25,949 nt of DNA, from assembly GCA_035627835.1 (NCBI GenBank), contig DASPKX010000007.1, positions 1-25,949 on the forward strand. Reading direction: 5' to 3'. Source of the stretch: DASPKX01 sp035627835. Its GTDB lineage: Bacteria; Verrucomicrobiota; Verrucomicrobiia; Limisphaerales; SXQI01. The position numbers and the translations under genes were made by a program. This document shows, one piece after another, positions 1-8,711 of this stretch. How positions within the stretch are numbered: position 1 is the stretch's first letter; the number at the start of each line of letters is the position of its first letter. The notes under the pieces were generated by a model. It searched no databases. It saw only the letters and a list, made by a program, of their open reading frames with translations, and was not told where the DNA came from.

Positions 1-1105
1 CATCCTTCTTCTCGAGGTTGGCCCCTGTTGTTGTTGCGCGTGTCCACCACTCCTTTTTGTCGATGGCTGCCTGCATGAACTCATCGGAAGCGCGAACGGA
101 GAGGTTCTCGTTCTGGTACATCACGCTGCCGTAGGCGTCGCCATTGTACGAGCCGCTGTAACCCTGCTCGATCAACGCCCAGGCTTTCTTCTCCTCCTTC
201 TGCTTGGCGTCGATAAATTCTTCGATGTCACCGTGCCAATCGCGCAGTGTGTTCATCTTCGCGGCGCGACGGGTCTTGCCGCCAGACTTCACCACGTTCG
301 CGACCTGGTCATAGACCTTCAGGAATGACAAAGGACCGCTCGGCCTGCCGCCGCCGCTGAGCTTCTCGCGCGTGGAGCGAATCGGGCTCAGATCGCTGCC
401 GGTGCCGGAGCCATACTTGAACAGCATCGCCTCGCTGTAAGCCAGGCGCATGATGTCTTCCATGTTGTCCTGGACGGACTGAATGAAGCACGCGCTCCCC
501 TGCGGGTATTCGTACTGCGTGGCTGCGCGTTCAGCTTCGCCAGTGCGCGGATTCACGTGCCAATTGCCTCGGCCGGAGTTCTTGCCGACGCCGTACTCGT
601 GATACAGACCGGTGTTGAACCAGACCGGTGAATTGAACGCGCCGTATTGATTCAAGCAGAGCCAAACGAGTTCGTTGTAGAAGATCTCGCCATCCTCTTT
701 GTTGAAGTAGCCATCCGCGATGCCCCAATTTGCAATGGTGCGGCAGACGCGGTGCATCAATTGGCGGACAGAAGTTTCGCGCTCGGAGGTGCCTTGCTCA
801 CCGTAGAAATACTTCGAAACGACCACTTTGGTGGCGAGCAGCGACCAGTATTTAGGAACTTCGACCCCTTCCTGCTTGAAGATGACTTTGCCGCTGTCGT
901 CGGTGATCTCGGCGGTCCGCTTCTCCCACTCAACTTCGTCAAATGGGCTGAGATTCGGTTTGCTAAAAACCCGCTTCATCGGCAGCGTGGCTTTGGACCC
1001 GGAAAAACGCCTGGATGGCGTCGTGCGACGGAGAGGGCGAGCGCTGGAGCGGCTGCCCCGGTTAGGACCGGCAGTGGTGGTAAGAGGATCGCGCGCGTCA
1101 ATCAT
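1..1105 (-). CDS. nrdJ: Adenosylcobalamin-dependent ribonucleotide reductase (class II), N-terminal part
   Basis: This enzyme reduces ribonucleotides to deoxyribonucleotides using a cobalamin-generated thiyl radical, so it works with or without oxygen. The first 368 codons are present and the gene runs off the left edge. Family-typical stretches are visible: 'NSPVWFNTG' near residue 158, 'GSACFIQSVQDNMEDIM' around 203-219 with Cys206 as the likely N-terminal half of the redox cysteine pair, 'KYGSGTGSDLSPIRS' around 230-244, and 'SGGKTRRAAKM' around 274-284. The catalytic thiyl cysteine and the C-terminal shuttle cysteines lie outside the window. The ATG at 1105 has an AGGGAG Shine-Dalgarno five to six bases upstream. 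Residues 1-40 are Ser/Arg/Thr-rich and poorly conserved in type, so Met43 (ATG at 979) is an alternative start. The gene stands apart from the upstream M28 gene (293-bp gap). Family assignment is firm. Confidence 0.95.
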   Translation of the reverse strand, partial: MIDARDPLTTTAGPNRGSRSSARPLRRTTPSRRFSGSKATLPMKRVFSKPNLSPFDEVEWEKRTAEITDDSGKVIFKQEGVEVPKYWSLLATKVVVSKYFYGEQGTSERETSVRQLMHRVCRTIANWGIADGYFNKEDGEIFYNELVWLCLNQYGAFNSPVWFNTGLYHEYGVGKNSGRGNWHVNPRTGEAERAATQYEYPQGSACFIQSVQDNMEDIMRLAYSEAMLFKYGSGTGSDLSPIRSTREKLSGGGRPSGPLSFLKVYDQVANVVKSGGKTRRAAKMNTLRDWHGDIEEFIDAKQKEEKKAWALIEQGYSGSYNGDAYGSVMYQNENLSVRASDEFMQAAIDKKEWWTRATTTGANLEKKD

Positions 1106-1398
1106 AGTGGCTCCCTAATTTAACCGAATTGCTACTGGGCGTGGACTAAAAGTGATTGTGTTTTTTGGCTTGTGCAGCCCCATACCTTGGGGGTGAGTCG
1201 CAGCCTACCACCACAGATAGTGCCGTCAAGGTCATTGTCCGAAATTATTTCCCCTCGCGTTTGTTGCTCGTTTTCAAGGGATTACACCACCGATTTTGCA
1301 GTGCTGGGAAGAGTAATGGAACAATTTTGCGACGGCCAAAACCGAACTCCAAATCGAGTGGGCTGATGCGATCCCGGAACAGGTTGCCGGCGAGAAAC
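1106..1398 (-). other. nrdJ upstream region, no recognised switch
   Basis: This is the gap between the stop of the M28 peptidase gene and the nrdJ start. I looked for a cobalamin riboswitch, which would make sense before a B12-dependent enzyme, and for paired NrdR boxes. I recognised neither. Only the AGGGAG ribosome binding site near 1111-1116 is clear. No convincing terminator for the upstream gene is seen, so read-through into nrdJ is possible. Confidence 0.4.
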
Positions 1399-3081
1399 TT
1401 ACCGCTTCTTCGGCCGCGCTTCAGGCCTTTTGGAACGAAACTCAGACGTCGGTTTCCATTCGGGATACTCCGAACTCGCTGCAAGATGGTGCGCCACAGA
1501 GAAGAGTAATTGGGCATCCTGAACAGCCCCGCTGAGATCCCAGTCTGGCTTCACTTCGTCCGAAACGGTGTGGTAGTCCTTGCTCGTGTATTCATCGAGC
1601 TTTTGTTGGGCGAATTCCTTCGACTTGCCGATGAAATCGGTGCCGTTGTCCATGTACAGCGCGGGCACGCCCACCTTGGCGAACTCGAAGTGGTCTGAGC
1701 GGAAGTAGAACCCTTTTTCCGGGAACGCATCCGGGCTGACCACACGCCCCTGCGTCCGGGCATGCTCAGCCAGCAATTCCTCAAGTGTGGACTGCCCCAT
1801 GCCCACGATGCTCACATCCCGCGTTAGCCCCCACTGGTTCATGCCATCCATGTTGATGTTCGCGATGCAATTCTCGATGGGATGGAGCGGGTTAGTGGCG
1901 TAATACTTCGCGCCCAGCAGCCCACTTTCCTCAGCGGTCAACGCGAGGAACAGGACCGAACGGCGCGGCTTGTGCGCGAGCTTCGTGAACGCCTCCGCAA
2001 TTTCAACAAGGGCCGAAGTTCCCGTGGCGTTATCGAGGGCGCCATTAAAGATCTGATCGCCTTCGAGCTTCGGATTTTTCCCAAGATGATCCCAGTGCGC
2101 GGTGATCACGATGTGCTCATGGCGCGCCTCAGGATCGCTGCCCTCAAGCCTGGCAATCACGTTCCGCGACTTAATCTCGCGGATCTTGGATTGCGTTTTG
2201 ATATTCGCTTTGATTCCAAGCGGCACAGGCTTGAAGTCGCGAGTTAGGGCCTGCTGCTTCAGTTTATCGAAGTCGTGCCCGGTTGAAGCCAGCAGCTTTT
2301 TAGCAGCATCCAAAGAGAGCCAACCTTCGGCAGCGAGCCAGCCAGCATTCTTATCATCACGCGCGATCTCAAAGTTCTCGCGGCTCCAGGAGGACATCAC
2401 CACGAAGTATGGGTAACCAGCCGGGCCGGTTTCATGGATGATCAGGCAGGCAGCGGCGCCCTTCTCCACGGCGATCTCGTACTTGTAGGTCCAGCGACCG
2501 TAGTAAGTCATCGCTTTGCCTTTAAACATGCGCTCATCCAGCTTGCTCTGATCATTCGGATCCGGAATGGCTGGGTCGTTGATGAGCATCACGAGGGTCT
2601 TCCCTTTTAGCTCCACGCCTTTGTAATCGTCCCACTGAAATTCTGGCGCTTGCACACCGTAGCCCACAAAGACGAGTTCGGAGTCGGTCACAGAGGTCTC
2701 AGGGAGAAACCGGCGTGTGCCGAGCGTCACTTCTGTGGGATGTGCAAGCTCGAGCGGGCCTTTGGCCGTTTGAAAAGAAATAGTGGGCGTGGTGGTGATC
2801 CCCACCATCGGAACTTCCTGGGTAAAACCGCCATTGGGATTGCCTCCCTGAAGCCCGAGCTTTTTGAACTCCTGCGTAAGATACTCGACAGTCAATTCTT
2901 CACCGCGACTTGCAGGGGCTCTGCCTTCGAACTCATCCGAAGCGAGTTTCGTCGTGTGCCGCAGCAAATCATTGGTCGTGATGCTCTGTGTGGCAGTGGC
3001 GGGCGGAAGACGGAGATCCGCAGCGCGGACATTGGAAGCGAGGGCTGTTGCAAACAGCACAAAGGCGATGAGGCGTTCCAT
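1399..3081 (-). CDS. Secreted M28-family zinc aminopeptidase with PA domain
   Basis: Predicted exported metallopeptidase of 560 aa that would trim N-terminal residues from peptides outside the cytoplasm. Residues 1-20 look like a Sec signal peptide with cleavage after 'VRA'. A protease-associated (PA) domain fits about 130-290. The M28 catalytic domain spans about 305-535 and keeps all expected metal and catalytic residues: H329 and D331 in 'AHWDHLG', D350 in 'GALDN', E384/E385 in 'TAEESG', D412 in 'NMDG' and H504 in 'DYHTVSD'. Length and domain order match bacterial PA-M28 aminopeptidases. The C-terminus is basic (ends 'RPEARPKKR'). The ATG at 3081 lies nine bases after the TPR gene's stop, so the two are probably co-transcribed and perhaps translationally coupled; no strong Shine-Dalgarno is visible. 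Exact substrate specificity cannot be read from the sequence. Confidence 0.93.
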   Translation of the reverse strand: MERLIAFVLFATALASNVRAADLRLPPATATQSITTNDLLRHTTKLASDEFEGRAPASRGEELTVEYLTQEFKKLGLQGGNPNGGFTQEVPMVGITTTPTISFQTAKGPLELAHPTEVTLGTRRFLPETSVTDSELVFVGYGVQAPEFQWDDYKGVELKGKTLVMLINDPAIPDPNDQSKLDERMFKGKAMTYYGRWTYKYEIAVEKGAAACLIIHETGPAGYPYFVVMSSWSRENFEIARDDKNAGWLAAEGWLSLDAAKKLLASTGHDFDKLKQQALTRDFKPVPLGIKANIKTQSKIREIKSRNVIARLEGSDPEARHEHIVITAHWDHLGKNPKLEGDQIFNGALDNATGTSALVEIAEAFTKLAHKPRRSVLFLALTAEESGLLGAKYYATNPLHPIENCIANINMDGMNQWGLTRDVSIVGMGQSTLEELLAEHARTQGRVVSPDAFPEKGFYFRSDHFEFAKVGVPALYMDNGTDFIGKSKEFAQQKLDEYTSKDYHTVSDEVKPDWDLSGAVQDAQLLFSVAHHLAASSEYPEWKPTSEFRSKRPEARPKKR

Positions 3082-3090
3082 GCAAAAGAG

Positions 3091-4137
3091 TTAGTTGCCA
3101 GCGGCGGGTTTGGAAATAGTTTTCGTTTCAACCTGCGGCTGCGTCGGCGCTAAATCTGCGCCAGGGTCGGCTGATTGTTCAGAGTCGTCCTTGGAAGCGG
3201 CGGATTTGCGGGCAAGAGTCCGCTCAACGCGAGCCTTGGTTTCGGCATGCTCCGGCAGCGTCACTTTCTTCAAATGCTCCTGCCCTTGCTCGTATAACCC
3301 AGCAAGCCCGCACACGCGCGCCAGATGAACGTAAACGCCCTGGCGCTCGCTTTCGGTGCTCGCAACCGCGAGCGCGTCATTCCACGCAGCCAGCGCATCG
3401 TTCGTGCGCAAGGGGCGGATGCCGTAGTACGTCTGGGCAAAGTCCGCGAGCCGAAGGAAGTTTTTTGGGTCGAGGGCAATCGATTGCTTGTACAGCTTGA
3501 CTGCTTTGTCGAAAACTTCCTGCTCAGTGATCCCGTAATGCTCCTTGGCGTCTTTGCGGAAGAGGTAGGTGGTGGTGGCTAAATTCTGATAATACGTTGG
3601 TTCGTTGGTTTTAAGGGAAATCGCTTTCTCGTAGTATTCGAACGCTTTCTTCACCGGGCCGCGGTGTCCGTAGTAATTCGCCAGGTTGTTCCACGAAACA
3701 GGATTCTTTGGGTCCAGTTCTCGGGCTCGCTCGAAGTATTTTACAGATTCTTCCTCGCGGCCGGTCTCGCCAAGAAAGCTGCCGTATGCAAGGAAAGCTT
3801 CGACATGATTCGTATGGCGGCGAAGGAAGTCTTCGTACTTCAGCCGCATCTGCGCGAAACGGGCATCCACCCGCTCGGCTAATTCTTCAGCCCGCTCACC
3901 GGCCCCTTGCGCTTCGAAGGCGATGCTCTGCTGAATCATCTTCTCAGCCTCTTCAAGCGTGGTCTCATCGGCTTCGAGCAACTGCTGAAACTCCACCGCA
4001 ACAGGATCGTTGGTGGCTGCCTGCCGAACCGCCGCAGGCAAAGGCAGCGCCGTGTTCTCTTGAACGACTTGGGCAGCGGCCTGCGCCTGGTTGGTGGAAA
4101 GCAGAGCGCCGAGCAAACCGATTAGCAGATTACTCAC
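3091..4137 (-). CDS. Exported TPR-repeat protein
   Basis: This 348-aa protein has a short signal-like N-terminus ('LLIGLLGALL', possible cleavage after 'AQA' at residue 20), a charged helical segment around 55-105, and tetratricopeptide repeats. The clearest repeats lie around 110-178 and 205-225, with the typical 'A..Y...A..LDP.N' spacing. The tail (310-348) is hydrophilic and probably disordered. TPR proteins act as protein-binding scaffolds; no enzymatic motif is seen. The start is a GTG at 4137 with an in-frame stop just upstream, so a longer N-terminus is excluded. It is the first gene of an apparent operon with the M28 peptidase, which suggests a periplasmic role linked to protein or peptide turnover; that link is inference from position only. 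Confidence 0.85.
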   Translation of the reverse strand: MSNLLIGLLGALLSTNQAQAAAQVVQENTALPLPAAVRQAATNDPVAVEFQQLLEADETTLEEAEKMIQQSIAFEAQGAGERAEELAERVDARFAQMRLKYEDFLRRHTNHVEAFLAYGSFLGETGREEESVKYFERARELDPKNPVSWNNLANYYGHRGPVKKAFEYYEKAISLKTNEPTYYQNLATTTYLFRKDAKEHYGITEQEVFDKAVKLYKQSIALDPKNFLRLADFAQTYYGIRPLRTNDALAAWNDALAVASTESERQGVYVHLARVCGLAGLYEQGQEHLKKVTLPEHAETKARVERTLARKSAASKDDSEQSADPGADLAPTQPQVETKTISKPAAGN

Positions 4138-4226
4138 GGCGTCAGGTTACCACGGCGGCCAGAAACCACAAACCGAACTAAACCCCGACAGACCCTCTGC
4201 AAACATACCCGCGACTGACTGGAAAT

Positions 4227-4257
4227 AAAAAGGCCGGGATGGTTGCCCATCCCGGCC
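4227..4257 (-). terminator. Rho-independent terminator after the 1369-aa PA14 gene
   Basis: A perfect 11-bp GC-rich stem (4232-4242 with 4247-4257) closes a 4-base loop. On the minus strand it is followed by a run of five T (A at 4227-4231). It lies 25 bases after the stop codon at 4282. The core stem 'GGCCGGGA' matches the terminator at 8651-8684. Confidence 0.9.
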
Positions 4258-4281
4258 GTGCTTACTTAAAGAGGATTGCTC

Positions 4282-7200
4282 TTATGGAGTCACCACGCGG
4301 AAGAACCGGCGGTTGCCATCCGTTGGCAGCGAGGCGCTCTGGCCAGTCACACCGGGCACATCGCTCCAGGCTGCTGGAGAGAGGGTCGTGGTCGATTGGA
4401 GGCGGCCAGGCTGATCCCAGCTCAGGTTGATGCCAGTGGCTGTCTTGCTGACAGTCAGGCGCGCAGGGGTCGTCGCCGTGCCGAACGACAGCGTTGCCGC
4501 TGGTGTGTTCACGCTTACGTTGCCCAGTGTGCTAAGCACAGCGCGGTAACGCTTGCCAGCATCCGCCTGGACAGTGGCTGCGGTGGTGTAGGATGTGCCG
4601 GTCGCGCCAGCGATATCAGTCCAGGTGTTGCCATCGGTGGAAGACTGCCATTGGATTCCCAAGGCGCTGCTTGGGGTCACAGTTGCGGCAACAGTGAACG
4701 TGGCGCGGGCGCCGAGTTCAACCGTGGCGTTGGCTGGATTTGTGGTCACGTTGATCACGCGGTTTGCTGGAGGAGCAAACGTGCTGATCTGAGCGCCACG
4801 CAGGCGAGATGGCGTGCCCGAAGCTGGATCAGCTTCGTTGGCCATCTTGTAGGTGATCGCGATGTTGTCACCACCACCGCCTTCTTTAACCAGGGCGGCG
4901 ATGTAGTAGCGCTTGCCTGCCGTGAGTTGGACCGGAGAGGCAATGTTCGCAGCTGGCTCACCACGGGAAGCCTGATTGGAGCCATTGATCCACTGGCGGA
5001 AGCCGTTCCACTGAGGCTCGGTGGCAATCATGGCGGCATTTCCGGCAGTTTCATCGGTGCTCAGCCAAAGCTCAGCGCCGTCATCCGCGGAGATGTAGAA
5101 GACATAGCTGCCAGTGGTGGCAGGTGTGAACCAGCCGCTCAGGCGAGCGCCGTAGTTGTCCGCGTAATCCGCAGGACCTTCAGCGGCTGGAACGAACACT
5201 GTCATGTCCGGCCGGTGTGGATATTTCTCATTCCCGGTCAGATCGGTGACTGCGACACCACTAATGTTGGCGAATTGCTCATAGCGCATGAAGCCCTGGC
5301 TCAGCGTGACATTCGCTGTCCCGGTTGCATTGCCGACATTGCCCGCGAAGTCGCTCACGCCCGTGGCCGTCACGGTCACAGCAGCGCCGTCCGTGAGCTT
5401 GCCTGTGCTGATGAGCTTCACCGAGGTCGGGGAAACACGAACAGCCTCGCTCACAGTAACCCCACCGCTCAGGGTGAAGACACCAGGAACGACGCTAGCA
5501 TCCACGATTGGCTCATTGAATTGAACCACGATGGAGTTGAAGTCGAAAGGATAAGCGGCAGCGATCGTTGGAGCTGCCGTGTCATCGAGAACGGTCAGGG
5601 TGGCTTCGGTCGAAGTCGCCGTGCCGCTGGAATCCGTCACGCGAGCGCTGAACTTGGCATTGTTGTCCGCGAGCGCAGCGGCAGTGATCGTGTAGGTCTT
5701 GCCAGTCGCGCCGGCAATCGGTGCGCCGTTGCGGAGCCACTGAATCGTCGCGCCGCCTTGCGCGCTCACATAGTCAATGGTGAAGGTTGCAGGCAAACCT
5801 TTCGCGAGGCTCACGCTCGCTGGCTGGCGGGAGAAGGCAGGCTTGTCGAGCGGCAGAATCACTGGGCCGCCGATCGGAGCATCGCCATTGGCGATTGTTG
5901 GGTTGGAAGCAGGGCGCCATGCAACGGAGTAATGGTCGCCGCCACCGCCTTCTTTCCAGACGCCGCGTGTGAAGTATTTCTTTCCGGCCTCGAGGCGAAC
6001 AGCAACCGACTTGCGAGGAGCCACGTTTTCACCGCTGGTGTATTCACGGAAGCCGTTCCAGGAAGGCTGATTGGCGAGCAGAACAGCGTTGGCAGGATTT
6101 TCATCCGTGCTCAACCAGAACTGTGCGCCGTCATCAGCGGACAAGTAGAAGATATAGTCCGCAGTGACGGTCGGCTGCAGGTAGCCCAGGATCTCGCCGC
6201 CGTAGTTGTCGCGGGCCAAATCTGGAGACTCGTAGCTGGTGATCAAGCCGACTTCGTCAGGAGTGTTGTTGACGTATTTCTCATTGTTAATGAGGTCGTT
6301 GATGGCCGTGCCGTTGATTTCGTTAAACAGACGGCGAACGAGTTCACCGCTGGTGACGTATTCAAAGTTGTAGGTTTGCTGAGCGCCGGCGCTGTCGCGG
6401 AAGCTCACACTATACTTGTTCGTGCTGCCAGCAGCCTGGTTGCCCGGAGGATCGAACGTGAGGACGGTCACAGGCCCGCTCACGCTCTTGGTGGGCGTTA
6501 CGGCTGCGCCGTTGAACGTGAAGGTGATCGAGCCTTGGTCCACTGAAGTGGTTTGATTGCGGAGGCCGACAGTGATGGTGGCATCCTTCGCCGCTGTGCC
6601 GGTCGGCCGCACCAGATCCAGAATTGGCCCGCGTGGCACACTCGTCTCACGGAATGCCTTAATCGCGTTCGGGTTGGTCAGGTCATTGACCAGAATGCGC
6701 TGGCCGGTTGGGGTGATGGAGAAGAACTCAACGTTCGCTCCGCCGCCACCTTCATACCAAATCAGGCGGATGGGGTAGAAGCCTGCGGTTGGCACAGACA
6801 CTTGGAATGCTGTGTCCGCAGCTCCACGACCGCCACTGAACACGCCCAACTCGGTGGCATTTGCCGCCGCTGGGTTTTGGCCTGCAGTCACGCGGAAGCC
6901 GTCATCGCTGTTCACCACCAGCGTGGTCAAACCGGCAGGCAGTTGGAGAACAGCAGTGATTTCGGCGGCAATGTTGTCAGTGCCGTTGGCGCCGATGCCA
7001 GGGATTGGCTCCTCGGCCCCGAAATTGCCAGCCTGGGCGCCGTCTGGGGCGTCCTGGTTCCAGTTGATGACATCAGGATCGATGCCGTTGGCTGGGCTGG
7101 CGACGTTTTCGTAAGGTTGGCCAGTGGCTGGATTGATCAGGTAGCCGCGGAGCTGAGCTTCGCCGCGGGCAGTGTCGTTCGCGAAGCCAGTTTCAGGCAG

Positions 7201-8391
7201 GGCTTGGTGCACGAACACATTAAACCCAGGCTTGCTCTTGTCCACGCTGCTCTCAGGAACAGAGTCAGCGGCTGTGAGCGAGACAAAGTTGCCAGTCGTA
7301 AAGGACCAACTGGTCGTGCGGGAAGCGCCGGTGTTGTCCTTGTAGGTCAAGCTCACGTTATGTGTGCTGCCTGGCTGCAGGACAGTTGGATTGAGGTAGG
7401 TGATCGCCACCGCGCCATTCGCGCCTGGGGTGACCGTCGCCTGGACGGGATTCCCGTCGAAGGTCATCTGCACAGAGGCCGTGTCGAGCGTTGTGGTGCC
7501 GTTTTGGAGATTCACCTGCACGAGCGGCTGGGAGGAAGCTCCCGTCGCGCCGACGCCAGGGGAAACACTCGTAACGGTGAGTGCGCTCAGAGCGGCCTTC
7601 GGAACCTGGTAAGCCTTCACCGCGTCCTTGGCAGGATCCGGATCGTTGATGAGGATGTTTTGGCCGCCGCGAATTTCATAAAATTCAACGTCAGCGCCAC
7701 CGCCGCCTTCCCACCAGAGCAAGCGCACTGGATAGAAGCCGCCTTCGGTGATCTTGAAATCAAAAGAGGTGACCGCTGTGCCGCGACCGCCGTTGAAGAC
7801 GCCGAGCTGGGTGGCGAAAGCATCACGTGGATTTGCGCCGCCGATCGTCACCAGGAAGCCGTCATCGCTGTTCACCGCAAACGTGTAAGTCCCCGCTGGG
7901 AGGTTCAAGTAAGCGAGAGCTTCGAGAGCAATGTTGTCCGTGCTGCCAGCGCCGTCCGTGTTGACGCCAGGAATTGGAGCGTCCGGGGTGATATTGCCGC
8001 GGCTGCCCACCGCGCCGCCAGTGGCTTCCTGGCTGTAGTTGATCCCACCCGTTTCGAGGAACGCGTAAGGAAGGGTGGTGTTTGGCTGAATCGGCTTTTC
8101 AAAACCTGCTCCAGACGTGTCGATAATGTTCTCGAACGGAGTTCCGGTCGCAGGATCGATGACACGGCCTTCGAGTTGGGCGTAGATGGACGGGAGCTGG
8201 TTGGCGTCGCCGAAACCAACACGGCCTGAGGAGTATTGGCTGACGTTGACGCGGAAGCCCGGTTTGGATGTGTCCACCGCGCTCGCCGGGACTTTGGCCG
8301 AGGGCGGCACCACGATCTGCGCTGAGGCAGCGCCCGTAAGGGCAAGCGCTGCGGCCAAGCACAGATTCTTGGCATTGAGGGTTCGTTGCAT
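4282..8391 (-). CDS. Giant secreted PA14/Ig-like modular protein
   Basis: Predicted exported, probably cell-surface or extracellular protein of about 1369 aa. The ATG at 8391 gives a clean signal peptide ('LCLAAALALTGAASA' then Q). A TTG eight codons upstream (8415) is less likely. Two N-terminal repeats (about 40-265 and 385-590) share 'VNSDDGF.V', 'LGVF.GGRG' and 'EGGGGA.VEF' and look like PA14-type carbohydrate-binding folds. Two more typical PA14 domains lie at about 685-830 and 1030-1200 ('SADDGA..WLSTDE', 'KEGGGGD'). Between them are bacterial Ig-like modules: a Big_5-like one near 275-370, an Ig-like one near 850-935 and another near 1215-1305. The last 60 residues ('LSWDQPGRLQSTTTL' to 'FFRVVTP') match the tail of the neighbouring 1255-aa protein. 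No catalytic domain is seen, so an adhesin or glycan-binding role is inferred. It has its own structured leader and terminator. Confidence 0.85.
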   Translation of the reverse strand: MQRTLNAKNLCLAAALALTGAASAQIVVPPSAKVPASAVDTSKPGFRVNVSQYSSGRVGFGDANQLPSIYAQLEGRVIDPATGTPFENIIDTSGAGFEKPIQPNTTLPYAFLETGGINYSQEATGGAVGSRGNITPDAPIPGVNTDGAGSTDNIALEALAYLNLPAGTYTFAVNSDDGFLVTIGGANPRDAFATQLGVFNGGRGTAVTSFDFKITEGGFYPVRLLWWEGGGGADVEFYEIRGGQNILINDPDPAKDAVKAYQVPKAALSALTVTSVSPGVGATGASSQPLVQVNLQNGTTTLDTASVQMTFDGNPVQATVTPGANGAVAITYLNPTVLQPGSTHNVSLTYKDNTGASRTTSWSFTTGNFVSLTAADSVPESSVDKSKPGFNVFVHQALPETGFANDTARGEAQLRGYLINPATGQPYENVASPANGIDPDVINWNQDAPDGAQAGNFGAEEPIPGIGANGTDNIAAEITAVLQLPAGLTTLVVNSDDGFRVTAGQNPAAANATELGVFSGGRGAADTAFQVSVPTAGFYPIRLIWYEGGGGANVEFFSITPTGQRILVNDLTNPNAIKAFRETSVPRGPILDLVRPTGTAAKDATITVGLRNQTTSVDQGSITFTFNGAAVTPTKSVSGPVTVLTFDPPGNQAAGSTNKYSVSFRDSAGAQQTYNFEYVTSGELVRRLFNEINGTAINDLINNEKYVNNTPDEVGLITSYESPDLARDNYGGEILGYLQPTVTADYIFYLSADDGAQFWLSTDENPANAVLLANQPSWNGFREYTSGENVAPRKSVAVRLEAGKKYFTRGVWKEGGGGDHYSVAWRPASNPTIANGDAPIGGPVILPLDKPAFSRQPASVSLAKGLPATFTIDYVSAQGGATIQWLRNGAPIAGATGKTYTITAAALADNNAKFSARVTDSSGTATSTEATLTVLDDTAAPTIAAAYPFDFNSIVVQFNEPIVDASVVPGVFTLSGGVTVSEAVRVSPTSVKLISTGKLTDGAAVTVTATGVSDFAGNVGNATGTANVTLSQGFMRYEQFANISGVAVTDLTGNEKYPHRPDMTVFVPAAEGPADYADNYGARLSGWFTPATTGSYVFYISADDGAELWLSTDETAGNAAMIATEPQWNGFRQWINGSNQASRGEPAANIASPVQLTAGKRYYIAALVKEGGGGDNIAITYKMANEADPASGTPSRLRGAQISTFAPPANRVINVTTNPANATVELGARATFTVAATVTPSSALGIQWQSSTDGNTWTDIAGATGTSYTTAATVQADAGKRYRAVLSTLGNVSVNTPAATLSFGTATTPARLTVSKTATGINLSWDQPGRLQSTTTLSPAAWSDVPGVTGQSASLPTDGNRRFFRVVTP

Positions 8392-8441
8392 AGGTTTACT
8401 CTTGGTTAAGCACAATGCTTGTTCTTGTGTTTCCCTTTTTC

Positions 8442-8516
8442 CGCAACTGGGGATTGCGGCGCACGGGCACCAGCCTGCGCGACGGCATTCCCCAACTGCG
8501 AGTGGCTTTTGGCCAC
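8442..8516 (-). promoter_or_regulatory. Structured 5' leader of the 1369-aa gene (candidate RNA element)
   Basis: On the minus-strand transcript, a hairpin (GTGGC/GCCAC, 8512-8516 with 8502-8506) is followed by a 12-bp stem pairing 8489-8500 with 8442-8453. This second stem encloses an inner hairpin (GCGCA/TGCGC, 8476-8480 with 8459-8463). Two central pairs of the 12-bp stem are G-U/U-G wobbles. The same positions would be A-C mismatches in a plus-strand RNA, so the structure fits the sense transcript better. It ends about 50 bases before the ATG at 8391. I do not recognise a known riboswitch class. Confidence 0.5.
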
Positions 8517-8650
8517 CCTATCTAAAGGGATATTGCGAGAAGTAGAACAAACTTGCGGAGATAGGCAAGACTGAACCGCACATTTTTTCAATCCGCAGCA
8601 CGTTGGTAGGTTCCCACCCCTGAAATCAGCGCGTTTGCCCCGCCAAAACG

Positions 8651-8684
8651 CAAAAAGGCCGGGACGCACGAAGCATCCCGGCCT
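8651..8684 (-). terminator. Rho-independent terminator after the 1255-aa PA14 gene
   Basis: A 9-bp perfect stem (8656-8664 with 8676-8684) with two further inner pairs and a 5-base loop. On the minus strand it is followed by TTTTT (A at 8652-8656; the last of these also closes the stem). It lies 27 bases beyond the stop at 8712. It separates the transcripts of the two PA14 genes, although some read-through cannot be excluded. Confidence 0.88.
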
Positions 8685-8711
8685 ATGAATGGTTGTTGCT
8701 ACCGCAACAGC

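Noticed and set aside
1106..1398. Cobalamin riboswitch or NrdR boxes before nrdJ
   Set aside because: No B12-box-like or paired 16-bp NrdR-like sequences could be matched. A covariance-model search would settle it.
1245..1517. A 90-codon minus-strand frame overlapping the end of the M28 gene
   Set aside because: It starts inside the M28 coding region in another frame and its product is basic and featureless.
4276..8229. Two very long plus-strand open frames (756 and 558 codons) opposite the 1369-aa gene, and similar ones at 8685-9686 and 10293-11273
   Set aside because: Their translations are Arg/Gly/Cys-rich with no domains, and they lie fully antisense to clear PA14/Ig coding sequence. 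They are byproducts of GC-rich codon use.
8416..8650. c-di-GMP (GEMM) riboswitch before the 1369-aa gene, suggested by a GGGCAAAC word near 8633-8640
   Set aside because: The second conserved strand and the tetraloop-receptor parts of GEMM are missing; the structured part lies elsewhere in the leader.
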